DNA from: Copromyces sp. CBS 386.78
Lineage: Eukaryota > Ascomycota > Sordariomycetes > Sordariales > Sordariaceae
Assembly (NCBI GenBank): GCA_030685235.1
Contig: MU839119.1
Span: 124,001-188,000 of the forward strand
Direction of reading: 5' to 3'
Length of the DNA stretch: 64,000 bases
This document shows, piece by piece, positions 34,301 through 46,090 of this stretch. Positions within the stretch are counted from its first letter, which is position 1. Every line of letters begins with the position of its first letter. Under the pieces are notes generated by a model. The model was not told the DNA's origin. It did not search any database and was given only the letters and a program-made list of their open reading frames with translations. A program made the translations under genes and the position numbers.

Positions 34301-36581
34301 AATCTATTTAACTATCAACTTTTTATTATTATAAACCGTTTTATTAAATTCAACTATAATACCTAGGTAGTATACGTTAATTTTATCTATATAAAAGGGT
34401 AGGAGGAAAATAAGCCTAGGGAAAAAGATAACGAGTTTAAAAAAAAAAAAGGAATTCGGGAAAAATAAAAGGTAAAAGTCCTAACTTCTCCCAACTTTTA
34501 CTTTTTTTTCTTCTTTTTTTCTTTTTATATATACGTATAATACTACGCTAATTTGCCCGCTTCGATTCAGATTACTTATTTGCCTACGGGTAGTAAATAA
34601 TATAGTATTAGTATTCGGTTTAGGATTTATACGCGATTTACAATTTAGAAGCGTAATAAAGTAGAAGAAAAAGAAAAGAAAAAAGGTAAAAAGTCAAAAA
34701 GGGAAGGTATACGTATAGTACTACGCTAATTTACCTTCTTCAGTTCGGATTTTACTTATTTACTTACAGGTAATAAGATAATACGGCTTTAGCTTAATTT
34801 AGGTCTTATACGCGATTAACGGTTTAAAAATATAATATAGGGGGAGAAAGGAAAGAAAGAAAAATAATAAAAGAAAAAGATAAAAGATAAAAGAAATATT
34901 TAACGTACTTTCTATAATCTTTCTTTTTACTATATTTACCGTATTTTTAAAGATTAATTTCGGTTTTAACTACTAAAATCTATTTATAAATATATATAGA
35001 ATTAGAATTACTTGCCGTTTATTTTACCTACTTTTGTCGGTCTTTCCTATAATAATATTATTACCTTTAATATCGTACGTAGCGCCGTTAAAGAATTCGA
35101 AGGGGATAGGAATCTTATTAAAATTAATAATAAACCGTTTATTTACCTATTGAAAAATAGGAAATTAATTAATAATAAAAAAGATATAAAAAGGATATAA
35201 AATATTTATTTTACGGAAGGTAGGCGGGCTATAAATTAAACAGTTAATTACTAGCGTTATAAATTTAAAATTATTCTTACATACAAATTTAAAAAAGCTA
35301 ATTATAAAACGAAAATAATCTTCTAATAACTTTAATAATTATTTTATTATCCGCCGGATAATAATATTATAACGACGAAAAAACCCTTTAACTTAATTTA
35401 TTAAAAAAATAAAGTCCGTATAAAATTAACCGGTTTATTAATAAAAAATATATTAAAACTTTTATTTAAATTAGCCGATACGTATAAAATTATTAGCTTT
35501 CTATTTCGAAAAGAAGTTTTCGAATCATACTCATTCTAACTCTAACTATTTAAGTCGGTATTAAAAGGTTTTACTATAAATAATATTATTTTTATTAGCC
35601 TACTAACTAATCATAATAGAGCGAAGGATTTTAAATTACTTTGCAGCATCGTTATAAATAGGACGGACTTTACTAGTAGGCGGGGTAAGAAAGCGTTCGC
35701 TATTAAATTAAAAAGCTTCGAATTAAAGGTTATTATTGCGGGGGCGGGGTTAACGATTTCGAATATTAACTTTATATACGGGCGTATTTACAAAATAATA
35801 TAAGAGAAAGTCTAATACTTTAATTTTAATATCCTTCGACCGACGGGAATATAATTATTTCGCTTATAAGGGAGCCGTATATAGTATTTCATTATATCGT
35901 TTAATTAAAGTACGAACCTTCTTACCTAGTTTCTATTCCATTATAATGCCTTTATAGAAAAGGCGGGGTTATAATATTATTAAGGAAAAAGATGTATTAG
36001 TAAATAATAGGGTTAACGACGAAAAAGAAAAAGAAGGAGATAATAATAATAAAGTATCTTAATTAGGGGGATAGAATTGATCCGGCTAGATTTCTAGAAT
36101 AAAATTAGACGACTATATATTCGGTAGGGTTGGGAAGGGAATTATACGATACAATATAGTAATTAGGGATAGATAGTAATATTGAGAATTAAAAGTTGAA
36201 ATTTAAAATAGGATTTACCTTAGGATCGGTTAGGTTTTTAACCCCGCGATAGGAATTTTAGGAATTTTTATAACGGTAAATTTAGGGGATTTAACGGTTA
36301 CTTCTTTAATAAACGATTGCATCGCAATCGATAGTCTAATATTATTTAATTAATTCTAGTAATTTTAGCGATATAAGGGTACGAGTTAGAATCGGAAAAG
36401 GTTGTAAGAGGAGGGAGAAGTAGGGTAGGGAGGTTGGGCGAAATTTTATAAGATTATTAGTACGGGGAACTCGGCTAGTATTATCACCTATAGCTAATCT
36501 ATAGTTGGCTAGTACGGCTAGCGGGGTATAAAAGTGGGGTTGCCGGCCCGGCTATATTATAATAAGTTTAGCAGGGCAATA

Positions 36582-36634
36582 TGTGTTAAACTGCTTGTGT
36601 AATAGTCAAATCCAGTTTGAATGAGAAAAAGCGG
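36582..36634 (-). repeat. Right terminal inverted repeat of the pogo-like element
   Basis: Inverted copy of the left end, ending ...AATGAGAAAAAGCGG and followed by TA at 36635. Confidence 0.88.
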
Positions 36635-36636
36635 TA

Positions 36637-38683
36637 TGGCCGTTGAAAATGGTGGTAAGAAAATGGAACCGGCACCGGCGCCGGCGCCGGCGCCGCGTAG
36701 GTAGTCGTCGCCGTTAGATACCTGAGTTTGGGAGATTCTGTACGCGTACCCAGTGTGGTGGTGATGGTGGTGATTCCGATAATGGTGTTTCTTGTCGTCG
36801 CATTAAACTCGTCTCGTTTGCGCCCGCCGCGTCCGGTGTGAATGAATTGGAATTGCCCCTCCTTTCATGCAAACACTGTAACTCACAGAGGGGTCGATGG
36901 GTGGTTTGGCAGCCAAACTAAACGTCTCAGATTTCCGATCCTCAATGCTTCCCCAGAATGGCACAAATGCGACTCATCGCACATTTCCTGGCGGTGGTTG
37001 GTGTCGACGTGGCAGAGTCACCCGGAGGCACTTATGGTACCCCTGTCCATATGAGGCCTGTCCGCCTCGCTGCCGGTTCCCTGTCTGACTGAGAGCCCCC
37101 TCTCTCCGTCCTTTACGGACACCCCCTACTATCCTTGTCAGTCAAAGTAAACAAAACCCCGTTGTAATAAGGGCTTCCGATGACAGCACTCAGAAAGATC
37201 GAATAACCGGGCGAGATTAACACCACGGTGGAGAGGAACCTTCTTGACCTTTTTTTCCCTCTTGCCTTTTTGCCTCTGAAACCACTCGACTATTGGGCTC
37301 TTGGAAGGAAGTAGCGCCTGCCACGTGTGGGGCTCTTTCTTCTCACAAGAGCTCACGCGGTTGCGACCAGCGACTGATAGTTGCAGGCAGCGTGCAGCTC
37401 GCTTGAGTAAGGTAGACCGTACATGAGGCCCTTGCACACAAACATCCAGTCAACGTCGTCGGCGAGTGCCTCACTTTTGGAAAGCTGGGAACGATTGGTA
37501 AGAGCGAAGAACCCATGGCGGGGCTGGTTCCCGATTCGAAAGAAAGGCTCAGCCTCATTGGCTGCTTGTACAAGTCTTAGCTCCGCCGCTAGCTTTGGTG
37601 TGCTTGGGTTAGGCTCCACTCTGTCAGTCGAGATGCAGCGACTGGTGGTGCTCCTTCCACTTTTCACCATTGAGGTCTCCCTCCCACTTCAGTTCCAGTC
37701 TCCCGAGCTCCGAACGAGTCGGCGAGGCCAGTCAGTTATTTGCTCACTTGCCCAGGCCAAGTAGCGTCTGCTCATCTCTTCACTCTCTTTGGCTGTCGTT
37801 TTTTTTTTCTTCTCATTCGTTTCAGTGTGGCGATCATGGTCCAGATACTGTATGGGATCATGATACTCGCAAGCGGTTCGACTTTCGGATGTATAATGCA
37901 AGGCAGCGACGCAGCGATGGCCGATGAGAGATCAATCACTTTGCTTTGCAGTCTACAGGGTCGCAGGGCGTGTCTGGAGTGCAGCCATGATCACGACAAG
38001 CCATGTCGACCATGGCAGGGCGACTTGTGAGAGGTCAATGAGGACCATACAAGACACAAGTGAGTGCAGCACGATTCGACGATGTGGCTCGCTACAAGAG
38101 GCTACTTGGGTACACTATCGACTAGGACGTAGTGGGCGGTCCTTCGCAGTAGGTGGGCGCGTTAGTGGGCAGGATTGACGCCTAACCCGCACCAACAAAT
38201 GGCCAAAGTGGAATGGCGATCCCAAATTGATAAGGAACTTGGCCATGATAAAAGCTGCTTCTCCATCCTCTTCTCGGTCAAACTCCTTTTTTATACTTTG
38301 ATATCAGCGATTCACCAAACCACGACCGACCACGAGATACAACCTACCCCCTTGTACACACTAGATCACCAACACCCCCTCCCCCATCCGGTCTCCATCC
38401 ATCAAACCACCCCAAGGAGGGGCCCATCAGCGAGCTAGGCAGTGACTTAGAGATACCAAGAGAACAAGGAAACCCGGTCTACGTCACCGCCGAAGCCGCA
38501 GCAGCCGCATCATTATCTTTTTTTCTTCTCATTTAATTTGATTTTATTGCATTTTCCCGAGAAAAAGGATCTTCACCCATCCAGTTCGGTCCATTCCGAG
38601 AGTCTCACTCGCCCCCCCGCTAGTTCCAAACCTGGCCTGCCACACCCCCCCCTCACAAGCCCAGTCTCGCCAAAATAATCAGC
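36637..38683. other. Intergenic and leader of the BTB gene
   Basis: A GGCGCC microsatellite occurs at 36668-36694. Open frames at 37343-37764 overlap on both strands and lack motifs. From about 38200 the sequence is CT/CA-rich, which fits a promoter and long 5' leader of the gene at 38684. No CAAT or TATA element can be assigned with confidence. Confidence 0.4.
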
Positions 38684-40790
38684 ATGGCTCGCAAAAAGAA
38701 GTCCGGCTCCACCAAGACCCTTGGTCTCCCTGGCCAACCCCAGACGCAGGGTCACCTCTCGACGGTCCCCAAAAGGGTCCCCATCGACCACCGTCCCGAC
38801 ACCTCGTGAGTAGAGCCTCATCCCTCATCTCTCTTCACTTTTCCTTCATCCACCTCCCACACTGGACATTGCACACTATCATCTTAGTGTAGCATCCACA
38901 TCACACACATCCTTCACAATGCTAACAACACACAGCCCATATGCCAGCCCGGCATGCAACCTTCCCTTCGCCAGCCCTATGGTGGTTGCCCTTGATGTCC
39001 TCAAGAACAAGGCTCCCAAGCTCTATGCCGCATACGACAGCCAGAGCCCAGAACTCCCAACCATTTCCGAGGAGATTGGCCATGTCATCGTCCACTACCT
39101 CTACACCAGCAAGTACGAGTCTCTCAAGCCCACCGGTGACGATAAGCTCGCCAGGCAAATAGTCGAGCTCAAGACCGCTATCAAAGTTTACATCTTCGCT
39201 CGTGCCTATGAGCTTCCCGACCTCGTCCGTCTTGCCGAGCGCAACATCGAGAAGTTCGGCGATGGCATGGCCCTTCCCACCCTCCTTGAGGTCGCCAGTG
39301 ACGCGTACCCCAACCTTGTCGACTCGGACCAGTGGTTCATCGGCTACCTCAAGAAGCGTATCAGACTCCACCTCAACGATGCCAGCTCCCTCCTCGGCAC
39401 CGATCTCTTGAACCGCCTCAGCCACATCCTTTCTCCCAACAAGATCCTGCTCAGGATCGTTCTCGAGGTCTGCTGCGAGCAGATGACCAACCCCAAGCAG
39501 GAGCTTGCCAGCCCCATCACCAGCGCTGAGTCCTCGCGTGCCACTTCAAGGACACGAGACGTCTCTCGCGACGAACGCAAGCAGTCTCCTCTCGCCGAGG
39601 AGGCCACACCAGAGGAGCCTGAGGTCGCTGCTACTCCCGTAGTCGAGGCCGAGACTGCCCCCGAGGTTGAGCAGCCTCAACAAGTTGAGGTCAACAGGGC
39701 TCCATCGGAGCTTGAGGCCGAGACTGTTCCCGAGTCCGAGGTTCGTGAACTGTTCGATGATGATGATTCTGAGCCCGAGCTTGAGGCTAAGACTGAGACA
39801 CAGGTCGTCGCTGCCGTCGTGCCCGAGACCAAGATTGAGCTTGTTGGTCGTGACCGCAAGGACTCCGGCAAGGAGCTCAATGACGAGCTTCCCATCACCC
39901 TCAGCACCGAGCCCGTCATCAAGGAGCTCGACGCCGCTACCCACGACCTTCCCTTCCGCCCTCGTTTCAACAGGGAGGCCGACTCTGGTTTCTGGGAGCC
40001 CACCACTCCTGCCGAGGCTGAGGCCACCAAGGAGCACAACTTGTTGGAGCTCCAGTCTGCTCCTGCCGTTTCCGAGCTTTCGGCCGAGTCCGAGACCGTC
40101 GATGCCGAGATTGAGGCCACCGAGAGCTCCAGCCAGTTCCATCTCGCCGCCATTCCCGAGAACGTCGAGACCGTTGGCGAGTCCACCACTGAGGATGCCC
40201 TCAAGATCACTCAGGAGGTTGCTGTTGAGGAGGAGACCGAAGCCAAGACTACAGAGAAGGTAGAACCAAATCCTCGTTGTCCAGAACAAGAAGCACGACT
40301 AACACACTTGATACAGGCTGAGACCACATCTGCTGACGATGAAGTCGACTCCTCCGATGCCGACAAACAGCTACCTGAGCAACAACAGCAGCTCGCAGAC
40401 GACGCCGCCGATTCCGCCGAGAGGCAGGGCGAGGCGCAGCATGAGCATGAGTCATCACCAATCGCCCTACGCAATGCCGCAAAGTCCGTTGTCTCCTTCG
40501 CAGTCAGCGAAGACCAAAAGGAGGAACTCGGTGTCCACCAAGAGCCCCGGACCGTTGGTGCCGGCGGGGATGCGGAGACCAAGTCCACCATCGCCGCCGG
40601 CGTCTCCGCCGGCGCCGAGCCCACCGAGTCCGCTCTTGTATCAGCTCCAAAGGTTTCGTCGAAGATAGATGTCTCGGACAAGACCGAGGAACTCAACGGC
40701 GCCGTGCACCCTGGCATGAACCCCAGGTCCAAGAGCTGGAAGAGGAGGCTCAGCATGCGCGTGCCCGTCCTTTTCGGTCGCGGCATGTGA
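38684..40790 (+). CDS. BTB/POZ-domain protein with Glu-rich tail, 639 aa
   Basis: Exon 1 is 38684-38805 (MARKKKSGSTKTLGLPGQPQ...), intron 38806-38935 (GTGAGT, branch GCTAAC, ACAG), exon 2 is 38936-40259, intron 40260-40316 (GTAGAA, branch ACTAAC, ACAG) and exon 3 is 40317-40790. Residues about 45-150 contain the BTB-like core: ASPMVVALDVLKNKAPKLYA, the SEEIGHVIVHYLYTSKYESL segment and LKTAIKVYIFARAYELPDLV, the usual ending of fungal BTB proteins. A BACK-like helical region follows to about residue 210. The rest is a long Glu/Ala/Val/Ser-rich, probably disordered region. BTB proteins dimerise and some act as Cullin-3 adaptors; which applies here is unknown. The second intron is 57 bp and free of stops, so retention would only add 19 residues. 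Confidence 0.85.
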
Positions 40791-41946
40791 CTTGCTTCGT
40801 GCGTCAATCATCATGATGATAACGATGACGAAAACGAATTGAGGGTGTTGCAGCCTAGGAGGACGAGATGAACGAACTGCACGATGGACATGACGATGGA
40901 CATCACATCTCCCTTTCTTGGTGAAGAAGCCTGTATTATTTTCCTTCTTTTTTTCTCTGTCCATGATTCTTCCTTTTTCCTACGAGCGATGATGGTTGTT
41001 GGGGCTGCTGTTTGGTTTTTTGATCTCATTGTTGGGCATAGCATATGCATATCTTGCTTTGTTTTTTGTTGCGGTTGCGGTTGTATTTTTCAGTTTTTGG
41101 ATTTCATATATCCATGGGTCATCTGGCGTTTGAGCATCATCTTTTCCTTTTCTGGTCGGCCGTTTGGAAATATATATCCCACAATCTTTTGCGCGCACTT
41201 TGAAGTTCTCTGGTCTTGTGATGATGATGATGAAGATTGTGATTTGATGTTGACGAGGTCTTATGATGCACACTCATGTACATGCACATGTTTCTGCAAG
41301 GACTGGAGGTTCTCTGCGTTTGATTCCATCTCGTATTTTTCCTTTTCATGTTCATTTCCTTGAAGGCGGCATCGATCTAGATTGGCACTTTGGCTGCTTC
41401 AGAGCAGATCACGTTACGAGTCTACAGATACCACATAGCAAAATCACTTGATATCCAAGATTTCGGAAATAAGCACTTCCCATCAATTGTTGGTGATCAT
41501 GTTTCGAAACGCTTGGCGATGGCGTTATTAACAAAATGCTAGTCTTGGTGATCTGCTGACAACAAGATACGTATTTGACACCCGACTGTCTCGTGTGTTG
41601 TCTTGGTTCTAAACAGCCATCGAGATCTCATCAAGGTTGGCCATTGAGGTTCACGACACTCCGTTTCGGCGTGGATCGGGGTGTTATTCAAAGACCCCGC
41701 TGTAGGGGTGTGGTTTTAGGGCTGGTTCAAGTTGGGACAAGTGGGGGGGTTCCATCCGGCCCGCTATGGGAGAATACCTTACAGACCCCGCCCCCATTCA
41801 GCAGCTGTCCCCCGGGGCCCAGGCGTCACAGCACGCCAACCCCGCTATGACCGCAGCCTTGTCCAAAAATCAACGTCCGGCTCCGATTCAACTTCCCGTC
41901 CTGCTCCAGAACCTTGACGTCCAATATTGGCAACTTTCACGGCAAG
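40791..41946. other. Intergenic between the BTB and DUF89 genes
   Basis: The 3' region of the BTB gene is T/G-rich and contains frames such as 40884-41363 that look low-complexity. The region just before 41947 is the leader of the DUF89 gene. A 63-codon frame at 41766-41957 overlaps that start codon in another phase. Nothing else called. Confidence 0.4.
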
Positions 41947-43645
41947 ATGGAGTTTGAACCCAAGATCCGTAAGTGCCATTGCAATTGGAGGAAGGAAGCA
42001 CAAAGCTGACATTGTTTCAAGCTACGTCCTCGACGGGCGACAAGACGTCCTTTGCCTACGAGACTGCCAGGAAGCGGTGGCCCATCATCATCGTGAGCCT
42101 CTCTCTCGTCCGATCTTGCCTCGACGACACTCGACCGAACCAATAACCGCTAACCAATTATATATATACGACATAGACTCAAGCCATTGACGATGTCTAC
42201 CGCACCACCGGCCAAACTGACGACGCTGCTAAGCGCGAGGAGGGCAAGAAGATTATCAACGACCTTGCCACGCTCAAATACGAAGTCCAACACGACCGCG
42301 CCCTGACGTGAGCCAAACGATCCATGTACACGGAAAAGAAGATGTGCTGAGACAGGAACAGGCCCATTCCCGATGATGGCGTCTCCGACGTAGCCACCTA
42401 CAACCAGATCCTCGAGTCCTTGGGCAAGCCCACTTGGCTGAACGTCTCCTGGCTGTTCAGCGAGTGCTACCTCTACCGGTTCGTCCTTCTTCCCGGCCCC
42501 ATATGTCATACCGTACCCATATCTAATCACTCTCTCCCAACAAACACAGCCGCATCAACACCTTCTTCAAGCTCTCCACCCACTGGAAAAACTACGACAT
42601 CTTTGCCCGCCAAAAGATCAAGACCTTCCGCTCCTCCCGCCCCGCCGTCCTCGAGCTCGCCGCCCGCTACAAAGACCTCATCACCCAGCTCCGCGCCCAC
42701 AGCACCGAACCCGTCTCTGAAGAAGCCGACAAGCTTTTGTTCACGGAAATGTGCGAGATCTGCCTCTGGGGTAACGCCACCGACCTGTCACTCTTAACCT
42801 CCCTCTCCTACGAAGACATCCAGAAGCTGCAGGGTTCCGAGGCGCGCAAGAAGAGCGAGGCCAACATCCTTGTTAACGATCTCGAGGCTGTGTACACCCA
42901 GTTAAAAGAGGCCAAGAAGGCAGGCAAGAAAGAGCGAGTGGTGGATATCGTTCTCGACAACGCCGGTTTTGAGCTTTATGTCGACCTGATACTCGCTGGA
43001 TACCTCTTGACGGCAGGCCTAGCGACGAGGGTTACTCTGCACGCCAAGTCGATCCCTTGGTTCGTATCCGACGTCCTGCCCAACGATTTCGGCGCCTTGC
43101 TCAACGCCCTGGCCGCACCCGTGCCCTTCTTCGAGACAGCCACCGAGGAGGAAGAGTTGCAAGGCAAGACTCCCGAGAAGCTATCCGACAAGGACAAGGA
43201 AGAGCTCTCCTTCCTCTTCCAAGAATGGTCCATCCTCCACGCCGAAGGCGCCCTCGGTCTCCGCGCCAACCGCTTCTGGACCGGCCCCGGCTCCTTCTGG
43301 TCCCTTGTCGACCCCAACGCCGACGAGCAGACCAAGGAGCTGGCGGGGGATTTGAGAATGAGCGAGCTGGTGGTGTTCAAGGGCGATTTGAACTATCGCA
43401 AGTTGGTCGGTGATGGCGAGTGGGATCCTACAACGCCGTTTACCGAGGCTATTGGACCGCTGGGGCCTGGGTCAGGGATCAATATCCTCGCGTTGAGGAC
43501 ATGCAAGGCGGATGTTGTTGTGGGATTGAAGAAGGGGTTGGATGAGGAGTTGAGGGCGCAGGAGGGAGGTTGGGGGGAGTCGGGGGCGAGGAAGTGGGCG
43601 TGGAATGGTAAGTATGCTGTTGTATCGTTTTCGAAGGGGGCTTGA
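41947..43645 (+). CDS. DUF89/ARMT1-like damage-control phosphatase, 480 aa
   Basis: Five exons: 41947-41968, 42022-42092, 42177-42307, 42356-42478 and 42550-43645, all with GT...AG introns of 48-84 bp and consistent phase. The N-terminus has the subfamily opening [15 protein letters not shown]...AIDDVYR. Metal-site and signature segments follow: [10 protein letters not shown] (about 189-198), a [11 protein letters not shown] block with Asp252-Asn253, [17 protein letters not shown] (about 280-296), [12 protein letters not shown] (about 390-401, KGD) and [12 protein letters not shown] (about 431-442). Known family members (yeast YMR027W, human ARMT1) are metal-dependent phosphatases acting on small phosphometabolites such as fructose-1-phosphate. 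Length is close to the yeast protein (470 aa). All key residues I know of are present, so the gene should be active in the cytosol. Confidence 0.92.
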
Positions 43646-43937
43646 GCTTGCCCATGGCCGCCGTGGCGCCCTTGGTGATGTCGACATCGTGCTTCTTGTT
43701 GAGCGTCTTAGCAAAGTGGTTGATGACACGCTGATCGAAATCCTCACTACGAAGACGGGTGTATGGCCAAGTAGGCCAGCATCTTTGAGCGTTCGTTGTT
43801 CGTGTTCTTTTTTCTCTTTCCGTTGTTGCCTTGGTGGAATGGTTGATTTCTTATGATATAGATCTGTTTTGAGAGAAGGTAAATAGATGGTTCTTAGATC
43901 TCGATTTTTTTTTTGGCTTTGGTTCCTTTTAAGATCT
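43646..43937. other. Convergent 3' intergenic space
   Basis: 292 bp between the stop of the DUF89 gene and the stop of the minus-strand gene that ends at 43938. T-rich, with TTTTTTTTGGC near 43906. No gene. Confidence 0.5.
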
Positions 43938-45008
43938 TTATTCCCGTCGTCTCCGGTTTCTTGCGTTCCTGTTTGCAGGAGCGGCAGCGCCAGAGAACGG
44001 AGCAGACATCGGGGCCTGGGGAGCTCGTGGGCCACCAGAGGGCGGAGCAGGAGCGCCAGAAGCCGGAAGAGGATGGCCAGAGGCCGAAGCAGACAACGGG
44101 GCAGACGAAGCAGGCGCGCCAGAGGGCCGAGCGGGAGAGGGAGCGCCAGAGCGAGGAGCAGGAGCGAGAGGAGCTTCCATCAGAGCATATGGAGCTCGCA
44201 GGCCGGACAGCTGCCTGGCCGGCAGGGCAGACGGCCAAGCAGACACCTGCGCAGACGGAGAAGAGCCCGGATAGCCGGGCCAGGACAGCTGGGCTGGCGG
44301 AGCGAGGGGGCCAGGCGCCGAAGCGGAAGACGAGACAGACGGCAGAGAAGGCAACGGGGCAGACGACGGAGCACCCAATGCGGCAGGCAGACCAGCGGAC
44401 AGCTGCCCAAGTGCCTGCCGATATGGCGAGGCAGACAGCAACGCCGACGGCAGAGCAGAGGGAGCAGCAGGCGGCCCAAAAGGCGGGGCAGACGGAGCCG
44501 CAGACGGGGGAGCAGCAGACAAAAACGCCGACAGCAGAGCAGACGGAGCACCGGGAGCGGGCAGCCCAAATGACGGGGCACCGGGGACAGACGACAGGAG
44601 AAACGGCGGGGCAGACGACGGCCCAAAAGGCGGGGGGGCACCCGGCAGAGCACCCGACAGAGCAGACGGCAAAGCAGGCACAGCCAAAGCAGAACCCAGC
44701 TGGCGAAGCCAGACCGGCAAAGCAGGCAGAGCAAAGCCTAGACGACCGAGCAGACGAGGGACGAAGCGGCGCAACGCGCGCAGCAGAGCCCAAAGCAGGA
44801 GGATGTCCTGCAGCTCTAGGCTGCCGAGGCTGCTGCCGAAGAAGCGCGAGAGGTTGGCGAGGGTGCGGGAGATGGCGCCGCAGAGGGAGGCAAAGCCGAC
44901 CACGCCGTTGCGCGCGCGGTGGTAGCCGCCGTGTAGGGAGACGGAGAGGGCAGCCAGGCGAGAGATGAAGGTCACCCAGAAGGTGAGGTGCGCGGAGATT
45001 GGGTCCAT
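43938..45008 (-). CDS. Pro/Ala/Ser-rich protein with hydrophobic N-terminus, 356 aa
   Basis: The start ATG at 45008 has a strong context (CACCATGG) and follows a CAACAG-rich leader. Residues 1-100 contain hydrophobic stretches (LTFWVTFISRLAALSVSL; DILLLWALLRAL; RFVPRLLGRLGFALPALPVW), possibly membrane-embedded. From about residue 100 to 340 the sequence is low-complexity Pro/Ala/Ser/Leu, ending in a basic tail (NARNRRRRE). All six frames are open over much of the repeat because of its composition, so the plus-strand frame 43913-44968 and other minus frames are shadows. I do not recognise the family. The C-terminal limit and the absence of introns are uncertain. Confidence 0.55.
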   Translation of the reverse strand: MDPISAHLTFWVTFISRLAALSVSLHGGYHRARNGVVGFASLCGAISRTLANLSRFFGSSLGSLELQDILLLWALLRALRRFVPRLLGRLGFALPALPVWLRQLGSALAVPALPSALSGALPGAPPPFGPSSAPPFLLSSVPGAPSFGLPAPGAPSALLSAFLSAAPPSAAPSAPPFGPPAAPSALPSALLSASPYRQALGQLSAGLPAALGAPSSAPLPSLPSVSSSASAPGPLAPPAQLSWPGYPGSSPSAQVSAWPSALPARQLSGLRAPYALMEAPLAPAPRSGAPSPARPSGAPASSAPLSASASGHPLPASGAPAPPSGGPRAPQAPMSAPFSGAAAPANRNARNRRRRE

Positions 45009-45100
45009 GGTGCTGTTGTTGCTGTTGCTGTTATTGCTGTTGTTGCTGTTACTGCTGCTATTGCTGTTGTTGCTGTTGTTGCTGTTGTTGTTAAGGAAAG
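45009..45100 (-). repeat. CAA/CAG-type leader repeat
   Basis: On the minus strand this is (CAACAACAG)n-like sequence ending directly at the start codon of the 356-aa gene. It contains interspersed TAA and TAG codons, so it is leader rather than coding. CAA-rich leaders are unstructured and usually favour translation. Confidence 0.8.
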
Positions 45101-45565
45101 GAGGAGAGGAGGGGTTGGAAGGGTGAGGAAGAGTGAGGAAGGATATGAGAGGGGCTTAATTGTTTTCCTTTTTTGTAGGAGGGGTACAATATGGGTCTGC
45201 TTCAAGGCGTCCTCAACTCGTGCCAGTTAAAAATACTGCCCCTCTCTCATAAGAATGGGATACAATAGAAGGCGGAACGGTATTGTTGATTTTCAGTAAT
45301 TTAGGGCTGGCTAGGTATGTTTCGTCATTCCCTTTTGGCCTCCTGCTTGTTTCATCCTTGACTTTTGAGCCGGCTGCGGGCAAATACTGGCTTTGCGTTT
45401 CTGCTCCTTCCTCTACTTGCTCTTTTCTCATTCTCCGTTTCGCGTTTCTGAGCCGGGAGGCATTAAGGCACACGTCATAGGTCAGCGAGGTCAGTCACCG
45501 GTGCAGCACCATCCGCAACAATTCTAGCACGGCGGCCAGTCGCGCCAGCAAGGTTATCAACTCCC
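45101..45565. other. Intergenic
   Basis: Contains the upstream region of the 356-aa minus-strand gene. Short frames (45213-45473 -, 45283-45480 +) have no recognisable motifs. Confidence 0.4.
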
Positions 45566-46090
45566 TCAGGAACTTGAAGCAGAGGTTGAGGAAGCGCCTT
45601 CGACAGGAAGCGCGCGACGGGCCTCGACCACCAACGAAAAACGGTTAAAGTCATGAGAGAACAGATGCTTGGCCGCCTCGTACCCGCACAAAGTCCTGAA
45701 GTACGGCCCGGCTGCTTTTGGCACTCCCTTCCCCTCCAAGTCGAGGCTCGGTATAAGTTCGTAGATCCACTAGAGAATGTTAGTACATTTTACGTCGGTC
45801 AGCGTTAAAGGATGTAGGCGGCACCGACCTTTCGCAGCACCCGATCCTCGGTCCAGTCGCAAACTGTCCCGTGCACAGTTGGTAGGTACCACTCTACCAC
45901 CTGACGCTGGCCAATTCTGTACAGCCTCCCCATGTACTGGAGGATTCCATTGTGTTCAGGTTCCACACGAAGTTTAGGCCAATGCCAATATGACATTGGC
46001 GGTGCAATTTAAAGCCCGGTGATGAAAGCCTCTGACTTCTTCTCGATCACAGCCGGCCCTCCCTCAAAGCTACGATGGATATAGATAAGG
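45566..46090 (-). pseudogene. C-terminal remnant of a SNF2-family helicase
   Basis: The minus-strand frame reads RVEPEHNGILQYMGRLYRIGQRQVVEWYL (residues listed here in two parts: RVEPEHNGILQY, MGRLYRIGQRQVVEWYL). This is the helicase motif V-VI region (Q..GR.+RIGQ...V). A putative intron follows at 45770-45828 (GTCGGT...ACTAAC...CTAG), then WIYELIPSLDLEGKGVPKAA and GYEAAKHLFSHDFNRFS to a TGA at 45566-45568. Upstream, HRSFEGGPAVIEKKSEAF is in the same frame but separated by a TAA near 46010. The ATPase lobe and most of the protein are absent. SNF2 proteins move or remodel nucleosomes; this piece cannot. Confidence 0.68.

Larger units (their letters stand above)
32649..36634 (-). mobile_element. 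RIP-mutated pogo/Fot1-like DNA transposon with long TIRs
   Basis: Ends CCGCATCTTCTCATTCAAAC (32649) and, inverted, CCGCTTTTTCTCATTCAAAC (36634) extend to TIRs of about 53 bp with six mismatches, mostly transitions. TA flanks both ends (32647-32648, 36635-36636), the target site of Tc1/mariner/pogo elements. Inside, the DNA is AT-rich, and the minus strand at about 34.06-34.30 kb reads LLIIDAAGFYK, then RPIIPGGLTPLL(stop)PLNTYINK. This is the DDE_1 block 'D.A..H...IP.G.TS.LQPLD..INK'. At 3986 bp it is about twice the usual Fot1 length, so it may carry a second gene or nested DNA. Confidence 0.85.

Noticed and set aside
39546..40289. 247-codon minus-strand frame
   Set aside because: It is the antisense shadow of the Glu-rich part of the BTB gene. 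Codon-reversed Glu/Val/Ala stretches give long Leu/Gly-rich frames.
43913..44968. 351-codon plus-strand frame rich in Glu/Gln/Arg
   Set aside because: It is antisense to the Pro/Ala/Ser-rich gene at 43938-45008. The GC-rich repetitive DNA keeps nearly all frames open, and the minus-strand gene has a better start context and a leader.
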